From contig NZ_JAUMKC010000029.1 of assembly GCF_030519355.1 (NCBI RefSeq), positions 1-64,000 on the forward strand: a stretch of DNA of 64,000 nucleotides, in the 5' to 3' direction. Both the position numbers and the translations under genes were made by a program. The notes below the pieces were generated by a model. That model worked only from the letters and a program-made list of their open reading frames with translations, was not told the origin of the DNA and did no database searches. The stretch's first letter is position 1. Each line of letters begins with the position of its first letter. Below are positions 32,907 to 41,800 of the stretch, in pieces. The DNA comes from Mucilaginibacter sp. L3T2-6 (GTDB lineage Bacteria > Bacteroidota > Bacteroidia > Sphingobacteriales > Sphingobacteriaceae).

Positions 32907-35288
32907 ATGTTAAGAAACTATTTTAAAATCGCCTGGAGAAATCTTAAGAAGAACAGGCTTTACGCTTTTGTAAATATTACCGGATTAACGGTTGGTATTG
33001 TAAGCTGCCTGTTGATTGGTATTTATATTAAAAGCGAACTGAGCTACGATCGTTTTAATGAAAATGCCGACAGGATAGTGAGAGTGACGATGGATTATGG
33101 CCAGGGTGGAGCGCCGCAGAAAATAGCGGTCACAGGTACGAAGGTCGGGCCGCAGTTTAAACGTACCTTTCCGGCAGTGCAGGATTATGTACGGATTGAA
33201 AAACGTGGCGCAGTAGTCAGTTACGATAATCAGAATTTTGAAGAGACCGCCTTGCTGTATGCCGATCCTTCCTTTTTTAACATTTTTTCATATAAGCTGA
33301 TCAAGGGCGATGGGCAGTCTTTAAATTCAACCGATAAAATTATTTTAACTGAAAGCACCGCCAGGAGATACTTCGGCGATGCGGAAGCGATTGGCAAAAC
33401 CTTAAAGATATCCGATAAAAATTATACGGTTTCAGCCATCGCTGCTGACGCGCCTACTAATTCGCAGATACAGTTCGACTTTATATTGTCGTTTAAAGGT
33501 TTGCCTGCAGCAGCTACTGAAAAGTGGTGGGAGGCCAACTATATCACTTACCTGCTGCTGGAAAATAAGGAGCAAGCCCAGTCTCTGCAAAAACAAATTG
33601 CAGGTTATATGAGCACTATAAGCCGCAATGAGCTCAAAATGACCGGCAGCCAGTACCTTACGTATCACCTGGAGCCGCTCACCAGCGTGCACCTGCACTC
33701 CAATTTACCCGATGCCTTCGAGCCAAATGGCAGCATGACATATATTTATATATTGATTATTGTAGCGGCGCTCATACTCGTTATTGCCGGGGTCAATTAT
33801 GTTAATCTTTCTATCGCACAATCTGCCGGGCGCAGCGCCGAAATCGGTATACGGAAGGTAATGGGAGCAGGCAAGGGGCAGCTTTTCAGGCAATTTATCG
33901 GTGAATCGGTTTTAGTTACAGGGTTGGGTGTTTTATTAGCCATTGGGTTGGCATTCGCAGTGCTGCCGTATTTCAACAATATCGCAGGCAAGGCGTTTAC
34001 GTATGCCGCTATTTTAGATCCGGTTATACTTGGCAGCCTGATTATATTGGGTTTGGGTATCGGTTTTGCGGCCGGCGCTTACCCGGCATTGCTGCTGTCT
34101 GGTATCAAACTTGTCAAAATATTGAAGTCAGGATTTTCGTTTACATCAGGCCAGGGTGTACGTAAATCGCTGATGGTTTTCCAGTTTGTAATTTCAATTT
34201 TCCTGATTATTACGACAGTAGTGATATTGCAGCAGCTATCATACATTCGTAATAAGGATATCGGCTACAACAAAAGCAATGTGGTGGTTTTGCCCATAAA
34301 TTGGAAGATGCTGCCGAAAGTTGAAGGGTTAAAGAACGAGATTAAAAATATCCCCGGCGTATCTGGCGTTGCAGCTGCAAATAACGAGCCTGTTAACGTT
34401 CAATGGGGTGACGGTATAACAAGCGCCGACGGTAAAGCTATATCTGTAAACGCCTTACCGATGGATGAGGATTTTATAAAAACCATGCAGCTGAAAATTG
34501 TTGCAGGCAGCGATTTTAGCCAAACCGATGTAGCGCAGATAGACACCACTGATGGCGGTAAAAATTTCCGCTATACGTTTATGCTGAACGAGACCGCCGC
34601 CCACGATATGGGTTGGACACCCGAGCAGGCTATTGGTAAGGAAATTTCAAAAGGTGCGCCCGGCAGAATTAAGGCAGTGGTAAAAGACTTCAATTTTAAG
34701 TCGTTTCATGAGCCGATCGGCCCGCTGCTGATTTTTCTTGACAAATTCCAGACTCAAAAGTTATTGGTACGGATAAATAGCAATAACACTGCACAGGCAA
34801 TAGCCGGGATTGAGCAAATATGGAAAAACCGCGTGCCCGAAAGGCCGTTCTCCTACAAATTCCTGGATGATGACTATGACGCGCTTTATCGCAGCGAACA
34901 ACGTACCGCAGGAGTATTCACCACATTTTCAGGATTAGCCATATTGCTGGCCTGCCTGGGCCTGTTTGCAGTTACCGCTTATGCTGTGTTGCAGCGTACA
35001 AAGGAAATTGGCATTCGCAAAGTGCTTGGCGCAACGGTATCAAACATAGTATTGCTGATTTCAAAAGACTTTTTAGCGCTTGTTGTTATCGCTACCATTA
35101 TAGCATCACCCATAGCATGGTATATGGCTCATTCATGGCTGCAGGATTTTGCGTATCGCGTAAATATTCATTGGTGGATATTTATTGCAGCCGGCGCCGC
35201 TTCGTTAATTGTTGCAGGCATAACCGTTAGCATACAGGCTATTAAAGCAGCATTGACCAACCCGGTTAAGAGCCTTAAGTCGGAATAA
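32907..35288 (+). CDS. ABC permease 2 of the array
   Basis: 793 residues from the ATG at 32907, chosen because every paralogue starts with MxxNYxK; an ATG six codons upstream (32889) lies in repeat-like spacer DNA. First half signature IGIRKVMGA (313-321), second IGIRKVLGA (701-709), 388 residues apart. The second periplasmic domain has IKAVVKDFNFKSFHEPIG, the VKDF block found in nearly all members. C-terminus NPVKSLKSE. Groups loosely with permeases 3, 4, 9 and 11. Confidence 0.9.
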   Translation: MLRNYFKIAWRNLKKNRLYAFVNITGLTVGIVSCLLIGIYIKSELSYDRFNENADRIVRVTMDYGQGGAPQKIAVTGTKVGPQFKRTFPAVQDYVRIEKRGAVVSYDNQNFEETALLYADPSFFNIFSYKLIKGDGQSLNSTDKIILTESTARRYFGDAEAIGKTLKISDKNYTVSAIAADAPTNSQIQFDFILSFKGLPAAATEKWWEANYITYLLLENKEQAQSLQKQIAGYMSTISRNELKMTGSQYLTYHLEPLTSVHLHSNLPDAFEPNGSMTYIYILIIVAALILVIAGVNYVNLSIAQSAGRSAEIGIRKVMGAGKGQLFRQFIGESVLVTGLGVLLAIGLAFAVLPYFNNIAGKAFTYAAILDPVILGSLIILGLGIGFAAGAYPALLLSGIKLVKILKSGFSFTSGQGVRKSLMVFQFVISIFLIITTVVILQQLSYIRNKDIGYNKSNVVVLPINWKMLPKVEGLKNEIKNIPGVSGVAAANNEPVNVQWGDGITSADGKAISVNALPMDEDFIKTMQLKIVAGSDFSQTDVAQIDTTDGGKNFRYTFMLNETAAHDMGWTPEQAIGKEISKGAPGRIKAVVKDFNFKSFHEPIGPLLIFLDKFQTQKLLVRINSNNTAQAIAGIEQIWKNRVPERPFSYKFLDDDYDALYRSEQRTAGVFTTFSGLAILLACLGLFAVTAYAVLQRTKEIGIRKVLGATVSNIVLLISKDFLALVVIATIIASPIAWYMAHSWLQDFAYRVNIHWWIFIAAGAASLIVAGITVSIQAIKAALTNPVKSLKSE

Positions 35289-35461
35289 GAAAAGCAGCGG
35301 TAGCAGTGGTGGGTAGCAGTTTTTACTGGTGCTCACCTTTCCTGTTTAACAAATAATCATGTTTTTTAACTGCTGCTCCCCATTGCCACTAAAAACTTTT
35401 TTCGTACAGATGCAACGTCCCCGGAAGAAATGTAGTCTATTACGTAAATAAACTTAGAGCG

Positions 35462-36499
35462 ATGAAAACTTACCTTTTAGTATTGGCGCTTGCATGTGCA
35501 GGCACAGTAGCTTCGGCCCAAAGCAACTGGGATAAAACTCCTTATCAAACCAAATCGTTATCAGGCGACGCTATAAAAAATGTATTTGTAAAAACCTCCG
35601 GCGGAAGTATTACGGTTAGCGGCGGCGGCGAATCGCCACGTGTCGAGATTTACGTTAATGGCAACAACGGCCAGGAATTATCCAAAGAAGAAATTGAAAA
35701 ACGCCTTGCCGCAGATTACATCCTTGATGTTTCGGTAAGCAACCACGAATTACATGCAACCGCTAAACGCAAGCATGAAGGTTTTAATTTCAACTGGAGA
35801 AGGCAGCTGAATATCTCTTTTAAAGTTTACACCGGCAGGGATGTTGATACACACTTAAACACGAGTGGCGGGAGCATCCATCTCAGTAATCTGAATGGTC
35901 ACGAAGAGTTTGAAACGAGCGGCGGCAGTTTGCATGTTGCAGGTCTTACCGGTGTAATTAAAGGTGGTACATCAGGCGGCAGCATCGAAGTAGCCGACTC
36001 TAAAGATAATATCAGCCTTGAAACCAGCGGAGGTTCTGTACGGGCTACAAATTGCCAGGGAAATATTAAGCTCGGTACATCAGGTGGTTCAGTACGCATG
36101 GAGGCCCTGAAGGGTACTATTCACGCTGAAACCAGCGGCGGCAGTATTAATGGCCGTGATATTGAAGGCGAGCTGGTTACCGGTACGTCCGGCGGCAGCG
36201 TCAATCTTTCAAACATGGCTTGCAGCCTTGATGCCTCTACCAGCGGTGGCAGCATGCATGTTGAAGTGACAAAACTGGGGAAATATGTTAAGCTGGAATC
36301 AAGCGGTGGCCATGTTGATTTGAAGCTGCCTGACGGACAGGGCATGAACCTCGACCTGTCAGCGAGCCGGATCAGTAAAGTTACGCTTAATAAGTTTAGC
36401 GGTGAATGGGAAAAAGACCGCGTTAAAGGTACCATAAATGGCGGTGGTGTGCCTGTAAAGGTTGATGCCAGCGACAGCCTTAACCTCAGCTTTAATTAA
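35462..36499 (+). CDS. DUF4097 family exported protein with 18-residue SGGS repeats
   Basis: 345 residues. Signal peptide ending SAQ (about residue 20). The DUF4097 putative adhesin domain is made of repeats: from Thr134 onward, seven consecutive units of exactly 18 residues each start TSGGS, followed by one 20-residue unit and a closing SSGGH. An earlier TSGGS lies near residue 42. Such a ladder should form a right-handed beta-helix with a Gly/Ser turn stacked on one edge. Likely periplasmic or surface exposed. It stands between permeases 2 and 3 on the same strand and is closed by a strong terminator, so it may work with permeases 1 and 2. Partner and ligand unknown. Confidence 0.85.
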   Translation: MKTYLLVLALACAGTVASAQSNWDKTPYQTKSLSGDAIKNVFVKTSGGSITVSGGGESPRVEIYVNGNNGQELSKEEIEKRLAADYILDVSVSNHELHATAKRKHEGFNFNWRRQLNISFKVYTGRDVDTHLNTSGGSIHLSNLNGHEEFETSGGSLHVAGLTGVIKGGTSGGSIEVADSKDNISLETSGGSVRATNCQGNIKLGTSGGSVRMEALKGTIHAETSGGSINGRDIEGELVTGTSGGSVNLSNMACSLDASTSGGSMHVEVTKLGKYVKLESSGGHVDLKLPDGQGMNLDLSASRISKVTLNKFSGEWEKDRVKGTINGGGVPVKVDASDSLNLSFN

Positions 36500-36520
36500 T
36501 AGGTTAAATAGTTTCATGTA

Positions 36521-36563
36521 AACGGCCCCGGTGTGCTAAAAGCGTCATCGGGGCCGTTTTTTT
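36521..36563 (+). terminator. Strong terminator after the DUF4097 gene
   Basis: 10-bp GC-rich arms AACGGCCCCG (36521-36530) and CGGGGCCGTT (36549-36558), then a T-run to 36563. It separates the permease 1-2/DUF4097 unit from the next operon. Confidence 0.9.
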
Positions 36564-36612
36564 GTGACATAGCCGTCATTTTTGCATTTATGTGCCGCAC
36601 AACCTACGAAAC

Positions 36613-36643
36613 TGTTCGCAGTCGACACACATAGTGTACGGTT
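36613..36643 (+). promoter_or_regulatory. 31-bp conserved upstream element, copy A
   Basis: Starts TGTTCG and ends TACGGTT. It contains the dyad TGT-N11-ACA (36613-36629). Copies B (46982-47012) and C (60004-60034) have the same length with 19 of 31 positions identical in all three, but on the opposite strand. It lies 62 bp before the GG of the -24 motif at 36703. The layout is that of a binding site for a sigma-54 enhancer-binding activator. Confidence 0.6.
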
Positions 36644-36702
36644 CTGATACAGTTCCTGTAGTAAATAATTGTTAATTTATTGATATACAGTATATTGTAT
36701 AA

Positions 36703-36720
36703 TTGGTACGCCTTTTAAGC
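36703..36720 (+). promoter_or_regulatory. Sigma-54-like promoter of permeases 3-6
   Basis: TTGGTACG followed by CCTTTTAAGC. The -24 half fits TTGGCACG with one change. The -12 half lacks the usual GC (AA instead). The start would be near 36729, giving a 65-nt leader. Permease 7 has nearly the same motif (TTGGTATGTCTTTTAAG). Confidence 0.5.
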
Positions 36721-36793
36721 CAGATAACAGAGGCTACTCATATCCTGCCAGGTATTTAGCTGCAGGGCTCAATCCAACTAATGTTAACAGTCT

Positions 36794-39211
36794 ATGATTA
36801 AGAATTTTATTATAACAGCTTTACGTAACCTGAAAAGAAATAAAATATTCTCGTTTATCAACGTTTTCGGCCTTTCTGTGGGTTTAACCTGCTGCATGTT
36901 GATCAGCGCCTATTTATATAAAGAGCTGACTTATGATACTTATCCGGCAAATGCTGATCAAATTTACCGTGTCGAACTGCATTCAAACAGCGGCGATGCG
37001 TCTGCAGATTTCCCCAACGTGGATATAGCGGTTGGCCCAGGCATAAAAAACGCGTTTCCGGAAGTTACTGATGTGACGCGAATTGAGAGCCGAGGCCCGG
37101 TTTTCGTTAAATACAACAATACCAAATTTAAAGAGGAAAAAATTATTGATGCCGACGCCTCTTTTTTCAATATGTTTTCTATCCCGCTGGCAGATGGTGA
37201 CAATGGGAATGCATTGACTGAACCCAACGCCATCGTACTAACCCGGGATTTCGAGAAGAAATATTTTGGCGGCGCATCTTCCTTAAATAAAATAATAACC
37301 GTAGATGGAAAACCGCTTAAAGTGACCGGTATCATTGAGCGGTTCCCTGAAAACTCCCATTTTCATGCAGATGCTATTATAAGCTCGTCCACCTATATTT
37401 CACCAACCAGGAAAATGACCTGGAGCAATATCGGCTATTATACATATATCTCTGTTCGGCCCAATACTGACATTAAAAAACTGGAGGCTGGTTTTAAAGG
37501 CCTGGTGGCTGAACACGTGGTGCCGGAAGTTCAAAACGATATGGGCATTAGCCTCGCCGAAGCGCAAAAAACCGTGAATTCTTTTGTTTTCTTCCTGGAA
37601 CCGTTGAAAGACATTCACTTGCATTCTGCTACCAAATATGAGTTTGAGGCCAACGGCGACATTCATTATATCTACATTTTCGGTGCGCTTGCTTTGTTTA
37701 TTTTGCTGCTGGCCTGCATTAACTTTACTAATCTTTCTACTGCAAGTTCTACCAAACGGTCAAAAGAAATAGGCATTCGTAAAGTACTTGGCTCAGAAAA
37801 GAATGCGCTGGTATCACAATTTTTAACCGAATCGGTAATACTGACAGCCATTGCTATGTTGTTCGCGCTTGGATTTATCTACCTGCTGTTGCCATATTTC
37901 AATAACCTCGCCGGCAAAAATATCACCATTGGCTTTTTCTTTAGTTCTGCTACTGTTATAGCAGAGGCTTTATTGATTTTATTTGTTGGGATAGTTGCCG
38001 GCATTTATCCTGCATTTTTCCTGTCATCGTTTAAGATATTATCTGTTTTAAAAGGAAACGGAACGGCGCCTTCTGCAGGCAGGGGCAGATTGCGCAGCAG
38101 CCTTATTGTATTGCAATTCTCCATATCCACTGCATTGATCATCGCAACGTTTGTTGTTTACCAGCAATTGCATTTTATGCAGGACAAAAAGCTTGGTTAC
38201 AATAAAGACCAGGTACTGGTTATAAATGATGCCAATACATTAGGCAGTAATATTTCAGCGTTTAAGCAGCAACTGTTAACGGATAGCCGCGTGGTAAATG
38301 CCACTATCTCAGACAATATACCGGGCTATAAGCGTATGGGCGGAACTGAAGTTTATGCGTCTGATATCCCCGCAGGGGGTAAACAGCTCCCGATAAATAT
38401 TTACTGGATTGAAAGTTCGTATATCCCCACCATGGGCATGCAAATTGCCAGGGGCCGTAACTTCTACCCGGAAGGTAACGCCGACTCAGTTTCAATAATC
38501 ATTAACGAAGCAGCCGTACGTGATCTTGGCTTCCGGAATACAGATCCAATAGGGAAGACCATCATCCGTTCAGGCCAAAGGCATTACACCGTAGTTGGCG
38601 TGGTAAAGGATTTTAATTATACCTCTGCCAAGCAAAAAATTGCGCCGCTGATGATGTTGCCGGCGAATAATAGCGCGGGCTCTGTTATCGTGAGGGTCAA
38701 AACGGCTGACGTTCACCAATTAGTTGATAATATCAGCAGCAAATGGGCTTCGTTTCATCCGGAAGCCCCTTTCAGCTATTCGTTTTTAGATCAGCAGTTT
38801 GCATCGCTTTACAGCACTGAGCAGCGTACCAGCCATATCTTCACATCGTTTGCGGTAATAGCCGTAATTATTGCCAGCCTGGGCTTATTTGGCCTGGCGG
38901 CATTTATGATAAGGCAGCGCGTTAAAGAAATCGGCATCCGCAAGGTGCTTGGCGCCAGTCCGGCAGGTATCACGCTAATGATTTCGAAAGAGTTTTTAAG
39001 GCTGATTTTGATCGCAGCACTGGTAGCATTCCCGCTGACATGGTTTGCAATGAACAAATGGCTGCAGGATTTTGCTTACCGTATAGAAATACAATGGTGG
39101 GTGTTTGTGCTGGCAGGCGGCATAGCCTTGTTGGTTGCCGCTATCACTATCAGTTTTCAATCGGTAAAGGCATCGCTGGCAAACCCGGTTAAGAGCCTGC
39201 GGAGTGAGTAG
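36794..39211 (+). CDS. ABC permease 3 of the array
   Basis: 805 residues. Signatures IGIRKVLGS (326-334) and IGIRKVLGA (713-721). Second periplasmic domain contains VVGVVKDFNYTSAKQKIAP. C-terminus VKASLANPVKSLRSE. First gene after conserved element A, so it probably opens an operon that runs to the terminator at 46904. The N-terminal helix region GLSVGLTCCMLISAYLYKELTYD is close to that of permeases 4 and 9. Confidence 0.9.
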   Translation: MIKNFIITALRNLKRNKIFSFINVFGLSVGLTCCMLISAYLYKELTYDTYPANADQIYRVELHSNSGDASADFPNVDIAVGPGIKNAFPEVTDVTRIESRGPVFVKYNNTKFKEEKIIDADASFFNMFSIPLADGDNGNALTEPNAIVLTRDFEKKYFGGASSLNKIITVDGKPLKVTGIIERFPENSHFHADAIISSSTYISPTRKMTWSNIGYYTYISVRPNTDIKKLEAGFKGLVAEHVVPEVQNDMGISLAEAQKTVNSFVFFLEPLKDIHLHSATKYEFEANGDIHYIYIFGALALFILLLACINFTNLSTASSTKRSKEIGIRKVLGSEKNALVSQFLTESVILTAIAMLFALGFIYLLLPYFNNLAGKNITIGFFFSSATVIAEALLILFVGIVAGIYPAFFLSSFKILSVLKGNGTAPSAGRGRLRSSLIVLQFSISTALIIATFVVYQQLHFMQDKKLGYNKDQVLVINDANTLGSNISAFKQQLLTDSRVVNATISDNIPGYKRMGGTEVYASDIPAGGKQLPINIYWIESSYIPTMGMQIARGRNFYPEGNADSVSIIINEAAVRDLGFRNTDPIGKTIIRSGQRHYTVVGVVKDFNYTSAKQKIAPLMMLPANNSAGSVIVRVKTADVHQLVDNISSKWASFHPEAPFSYSFLDQQFASLYSTEQRTSHIFTSFAVIAVIIASLGLFGLAAFMIRQRVKEIGIRKVLGASPAGITLMISKEFLRLILIAALVAFPLTWFAMNKWLQDFAYRIEIQWWVFVLAGGIALLVAAITISFQSVKASLANPVKSLRSE

Positions 39212-39285
39212 GCAGCAGAGGTTAGAGACCAGAGCTCGGGAAGAAGCATTGAAAAAGTGAACAATTGAATTAATGAACCAATACA

Positions 39286-41721
39286 ATGATTAAAAATTAT
39301 CTCAGGAGCGCCTTGAGAAATATCAAAAGGCATCCGTTTATCTCTTTCATTAATATATTCGGCCTTACAGTAGGGCTCAGCTGCTGCCTGCTGATCTTGG
39401 CCTATATTATCAATGAGCGCAGCTACGATAAGTTCAATAGCAAGGCCAACGACATCTATCGTGTTACGCGCATTTTTTACACGGCGCCTGGTGTGGAAAA
39501 CCTGCATCTGAGCGCTGTGGCGCCGCCTTTCGGGCCGCTGCTGCAAAATGCATTTCCGGACATACAAAAAATAACCCGCGTACTGCCTAACGGAACCACC
39601 GCCTTAAAATATAAAGACAAGCTTTTTAATGAAAAAGGCGCTGCTTTTGCCGATGAGAATTTCTTTACTTTTTTTGACGTGCCGGTTGTTAAAGGCGACA
39701 GGAAAAACGGCCTGCTTGATCCTTACAGCATAATGCTGTCAGAGGCGATGGCTAAAAAATATTTTGGCGATGAAGACCCGATTAACAAAGGCATCCGGCT
39801 GGATAATATCGGCCATGATTTTAAGGTAACCGGCATTTATAAGTCATTTCCTGCTAACTCGCACATGCATCCGGAAATATTGATGTCCTTCAATACATTA
39901 AAAGACACAGCCATTTACGGCGAAAAACAGTTGCAAACCAATTTTGGGAATAACTCATTTTATACATTCCTGCTTTTTCCAAAGGATTATAACGTTGAGC
40001 ATGTTAAGGCGCAGCTGCCTGATTTTCTGGATAAATATGTTCACCTGAACGGAATGCCGGGCAATTTAAAAACACACCAGGTTACATCGCTTACCTTTCA
40101 AAAGTTAACCGACATTCATTTGCGGTCGCACCTGGACGATGAGTACGAAGAAAATGGCGATATCAGCCGTGTTTATATATTCTCGGCAATTGCCCTGTTT
40201 ATTTTGCTGATAGCCTGCATCAATTACATGAATCTGTCGACCGCCCGTTCTGCATTAAGGGCAAAGGAGATCGGTATACGCAAGGTGATCGGCGCGCAGC
40301 GTAAGGAGATCATTTTTCAATTCTTAAGTGAATCAGTGCTGATCACCTATATGGCGCTGGTGCTGGCGGCAGGTATTACCGCAGCGTGCATACCACTGGT
40401 TAACAACATGGCATCGCAGCACCTGTCTATCCAAAGCCTGCTGCAGTGGTATGTTTTCGCGCCCATTTTATTGCTGCCATTTATCATTGGCATCATCAGC
40501 GGCATATATCCGGCTATATTCATGTCCTCGTTTTTACCGGTGAGGGTACTTAAAGGCATAGTAAAAGCAGGGCAGGGCGGGCTGTCATTCAGAAAAGTTC
40601 TGGTTGTGCTGCAGTTTTCTATATCTATCATACTTATAGTAGCTACCACTGTAGTTTTTCAGCAGCTGCAATATATACAAACCAAGGCTCTCGGCTTTAA
40701 CAAAGACCATATTGTCACCATGGACTATGTAAACAGACTGACGCCGCAATTTGAAGGGTTTAAAGACGACTTAAAGAAGAATGCCTTTATAAAAGACGTA
40801 GGCCGGTCATCCCGCATACCATCCGGCCGGTTGCTGGATGATCAGAACGCCCAGTTAATTAACGGTGGCGCATCACAGGCCATAAAAATTGATCTGAAAT
40901 ACATTACCACCGACTATGGCTTCATCCCTACTTATGGTATGCAGCTGGCATCGGGCCGTAATTTTGCTAAAGAGTTTTCTACCGACACCAACAACTTTAT
41001 CATCAACGAAGAGGCGGTAAGGCAATTTGGCTGGACAAATCAAAATGCACTCGGCCGGGATCTGCAGTACGGGGATGTTAAAGGTAAGATCATTGGTGTG
41101 GTAAAAGACTTCCATTTCGAATCATTACATCAAAAGATCATACCGCTTCTGTTCGCATTGCCACCCGCCAAAAGCAGCTATTACGGCAAAATATCTATAA
41201 AGATTGACGGCAGGGACCCCAGGGCCGCCATACAGGCCATACAAGATACCTGGCGAAAATATCTGCCGGAGTCGCCTTTTGATTATAGTTTCCTGGACGA
41301 TAAATTCGGCCAGTTGTATAACAGCGAACAGCAGCAGGGCAGCCTGTTTACCATATTTTCATGCATTGCCATCTTTATAGCTTGCCTGGGCTTATTCGGC
41401 CTGTCGGCATTTACAATTACCCAGCGCATTAAAGAAATCGGCGTACGTAAAGTATTGGGCGCCAGCGTTCCGCAGATTGTAAGAGAGCTGTCTAAGGATT
41501 TTATGATACTGGTGATTATTTCAGCACTTATTGGTCTCCCGCTTGCGGCCTGGGCGATGAATAAATGGTTCCTGGCAGGTTTTGCCTTCCGGATTAATGT
41601 AAGTATTTGGGTGCTGTTAATGGCGGGCGTATCGGCTTTAATAATCGCGTTTATAACCATAAGCTTCCAGTCGATAAAAGCAGCGTTGATGAACCCGGTT
41701 AAGAGCCTTAGAAGTGAGTAG
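39286..41721 (+). CDS. ABC permease 4 of the array
   Basis: 811 residues. Signatures IGIRKVIGA (329-337) and IGVRKVLGA (718-726). VKDFHFESLHQKIIP in the second periplasmic domain. C-terminus IKAALMNPVKSLRSE. 74 nt behind permease 3 with no terminator between, so same transcript. The last helix region has an extra residue (WFLAGFAFRI instead of WLQDFAYRI). Confidence 0.9.
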   Translation: MIKNYLRSALRNIKRHPFISFINIFGLTVGLSCCLLILAYIINERSYDKFNSKANDIYRVTRIFYTAPGVENLHLSAVAPPFGPLLQNAFPDIQKITRVLPNGTTALKYKDKLFNEKGAAFADENFFTFFDVPVVKGDRKNGLLDPYSIMLSEAMAKKYFGDEDPINKGIRLDNIGHDFKVTGIYKSFPANSHMHPEILMSFNTLKDTAIYGEKQLQTNFGNNSFYTFLLFPKDYNVEHVKAQLPDFLDKYVHLNGMPGNLKTHQVTSLTFQKLTDIHLRSHLDDEYEENGDISRVYIFSAIALFILLIACINYMNLSTARSALRAKEIGIRKVIGAQRKEIIFQFLSESVLITYMALVLAAGITAACIPLVNNMASQHLSIQSLLQWYVFAPILLLPFIIGIISGIYPAIFMSSFLPVRVLKGIVKAGQGGLSFRKVLVVLQFSISIILIVATTVVFQQLQYIQTKALGFNKDHIVTMDYVNRLTPQFEGFKDDLKKNAFIKDVGRSSRIPSGRLLDDQNAQLINGGASQAIKIDLKYITTDYGFIPTYGMQLASGRNFAKEFSTDTNNFIINEEAVRQFGWTNQNALGRDLQYGDVKGKIIGVVKDFHFESLHQKIIPLLFALPPAKSSYYGKISIKIDGRDPRAAIQAIQDTWRKYLPESPFDYSFLDDKFGQLYNSEQQQGSLFTIFSCIAIFIACLGLFGLSAFTITQRIKEIGVRKVLGASVPQIVRELSKDFMILVIISALIGLPLAAWAMNKWFLAGFAFRINVSIWVLLMAGVSALIIAFITISFQSIKAALMNPVKSLRSE

Positions 41722-41800
41722 CTGTTTGCAGTTCAGAGAAATCAACGGCTATTAGCTATAAACCACGACCAAAAAAAATAATTGACTTAATAAATCACAT

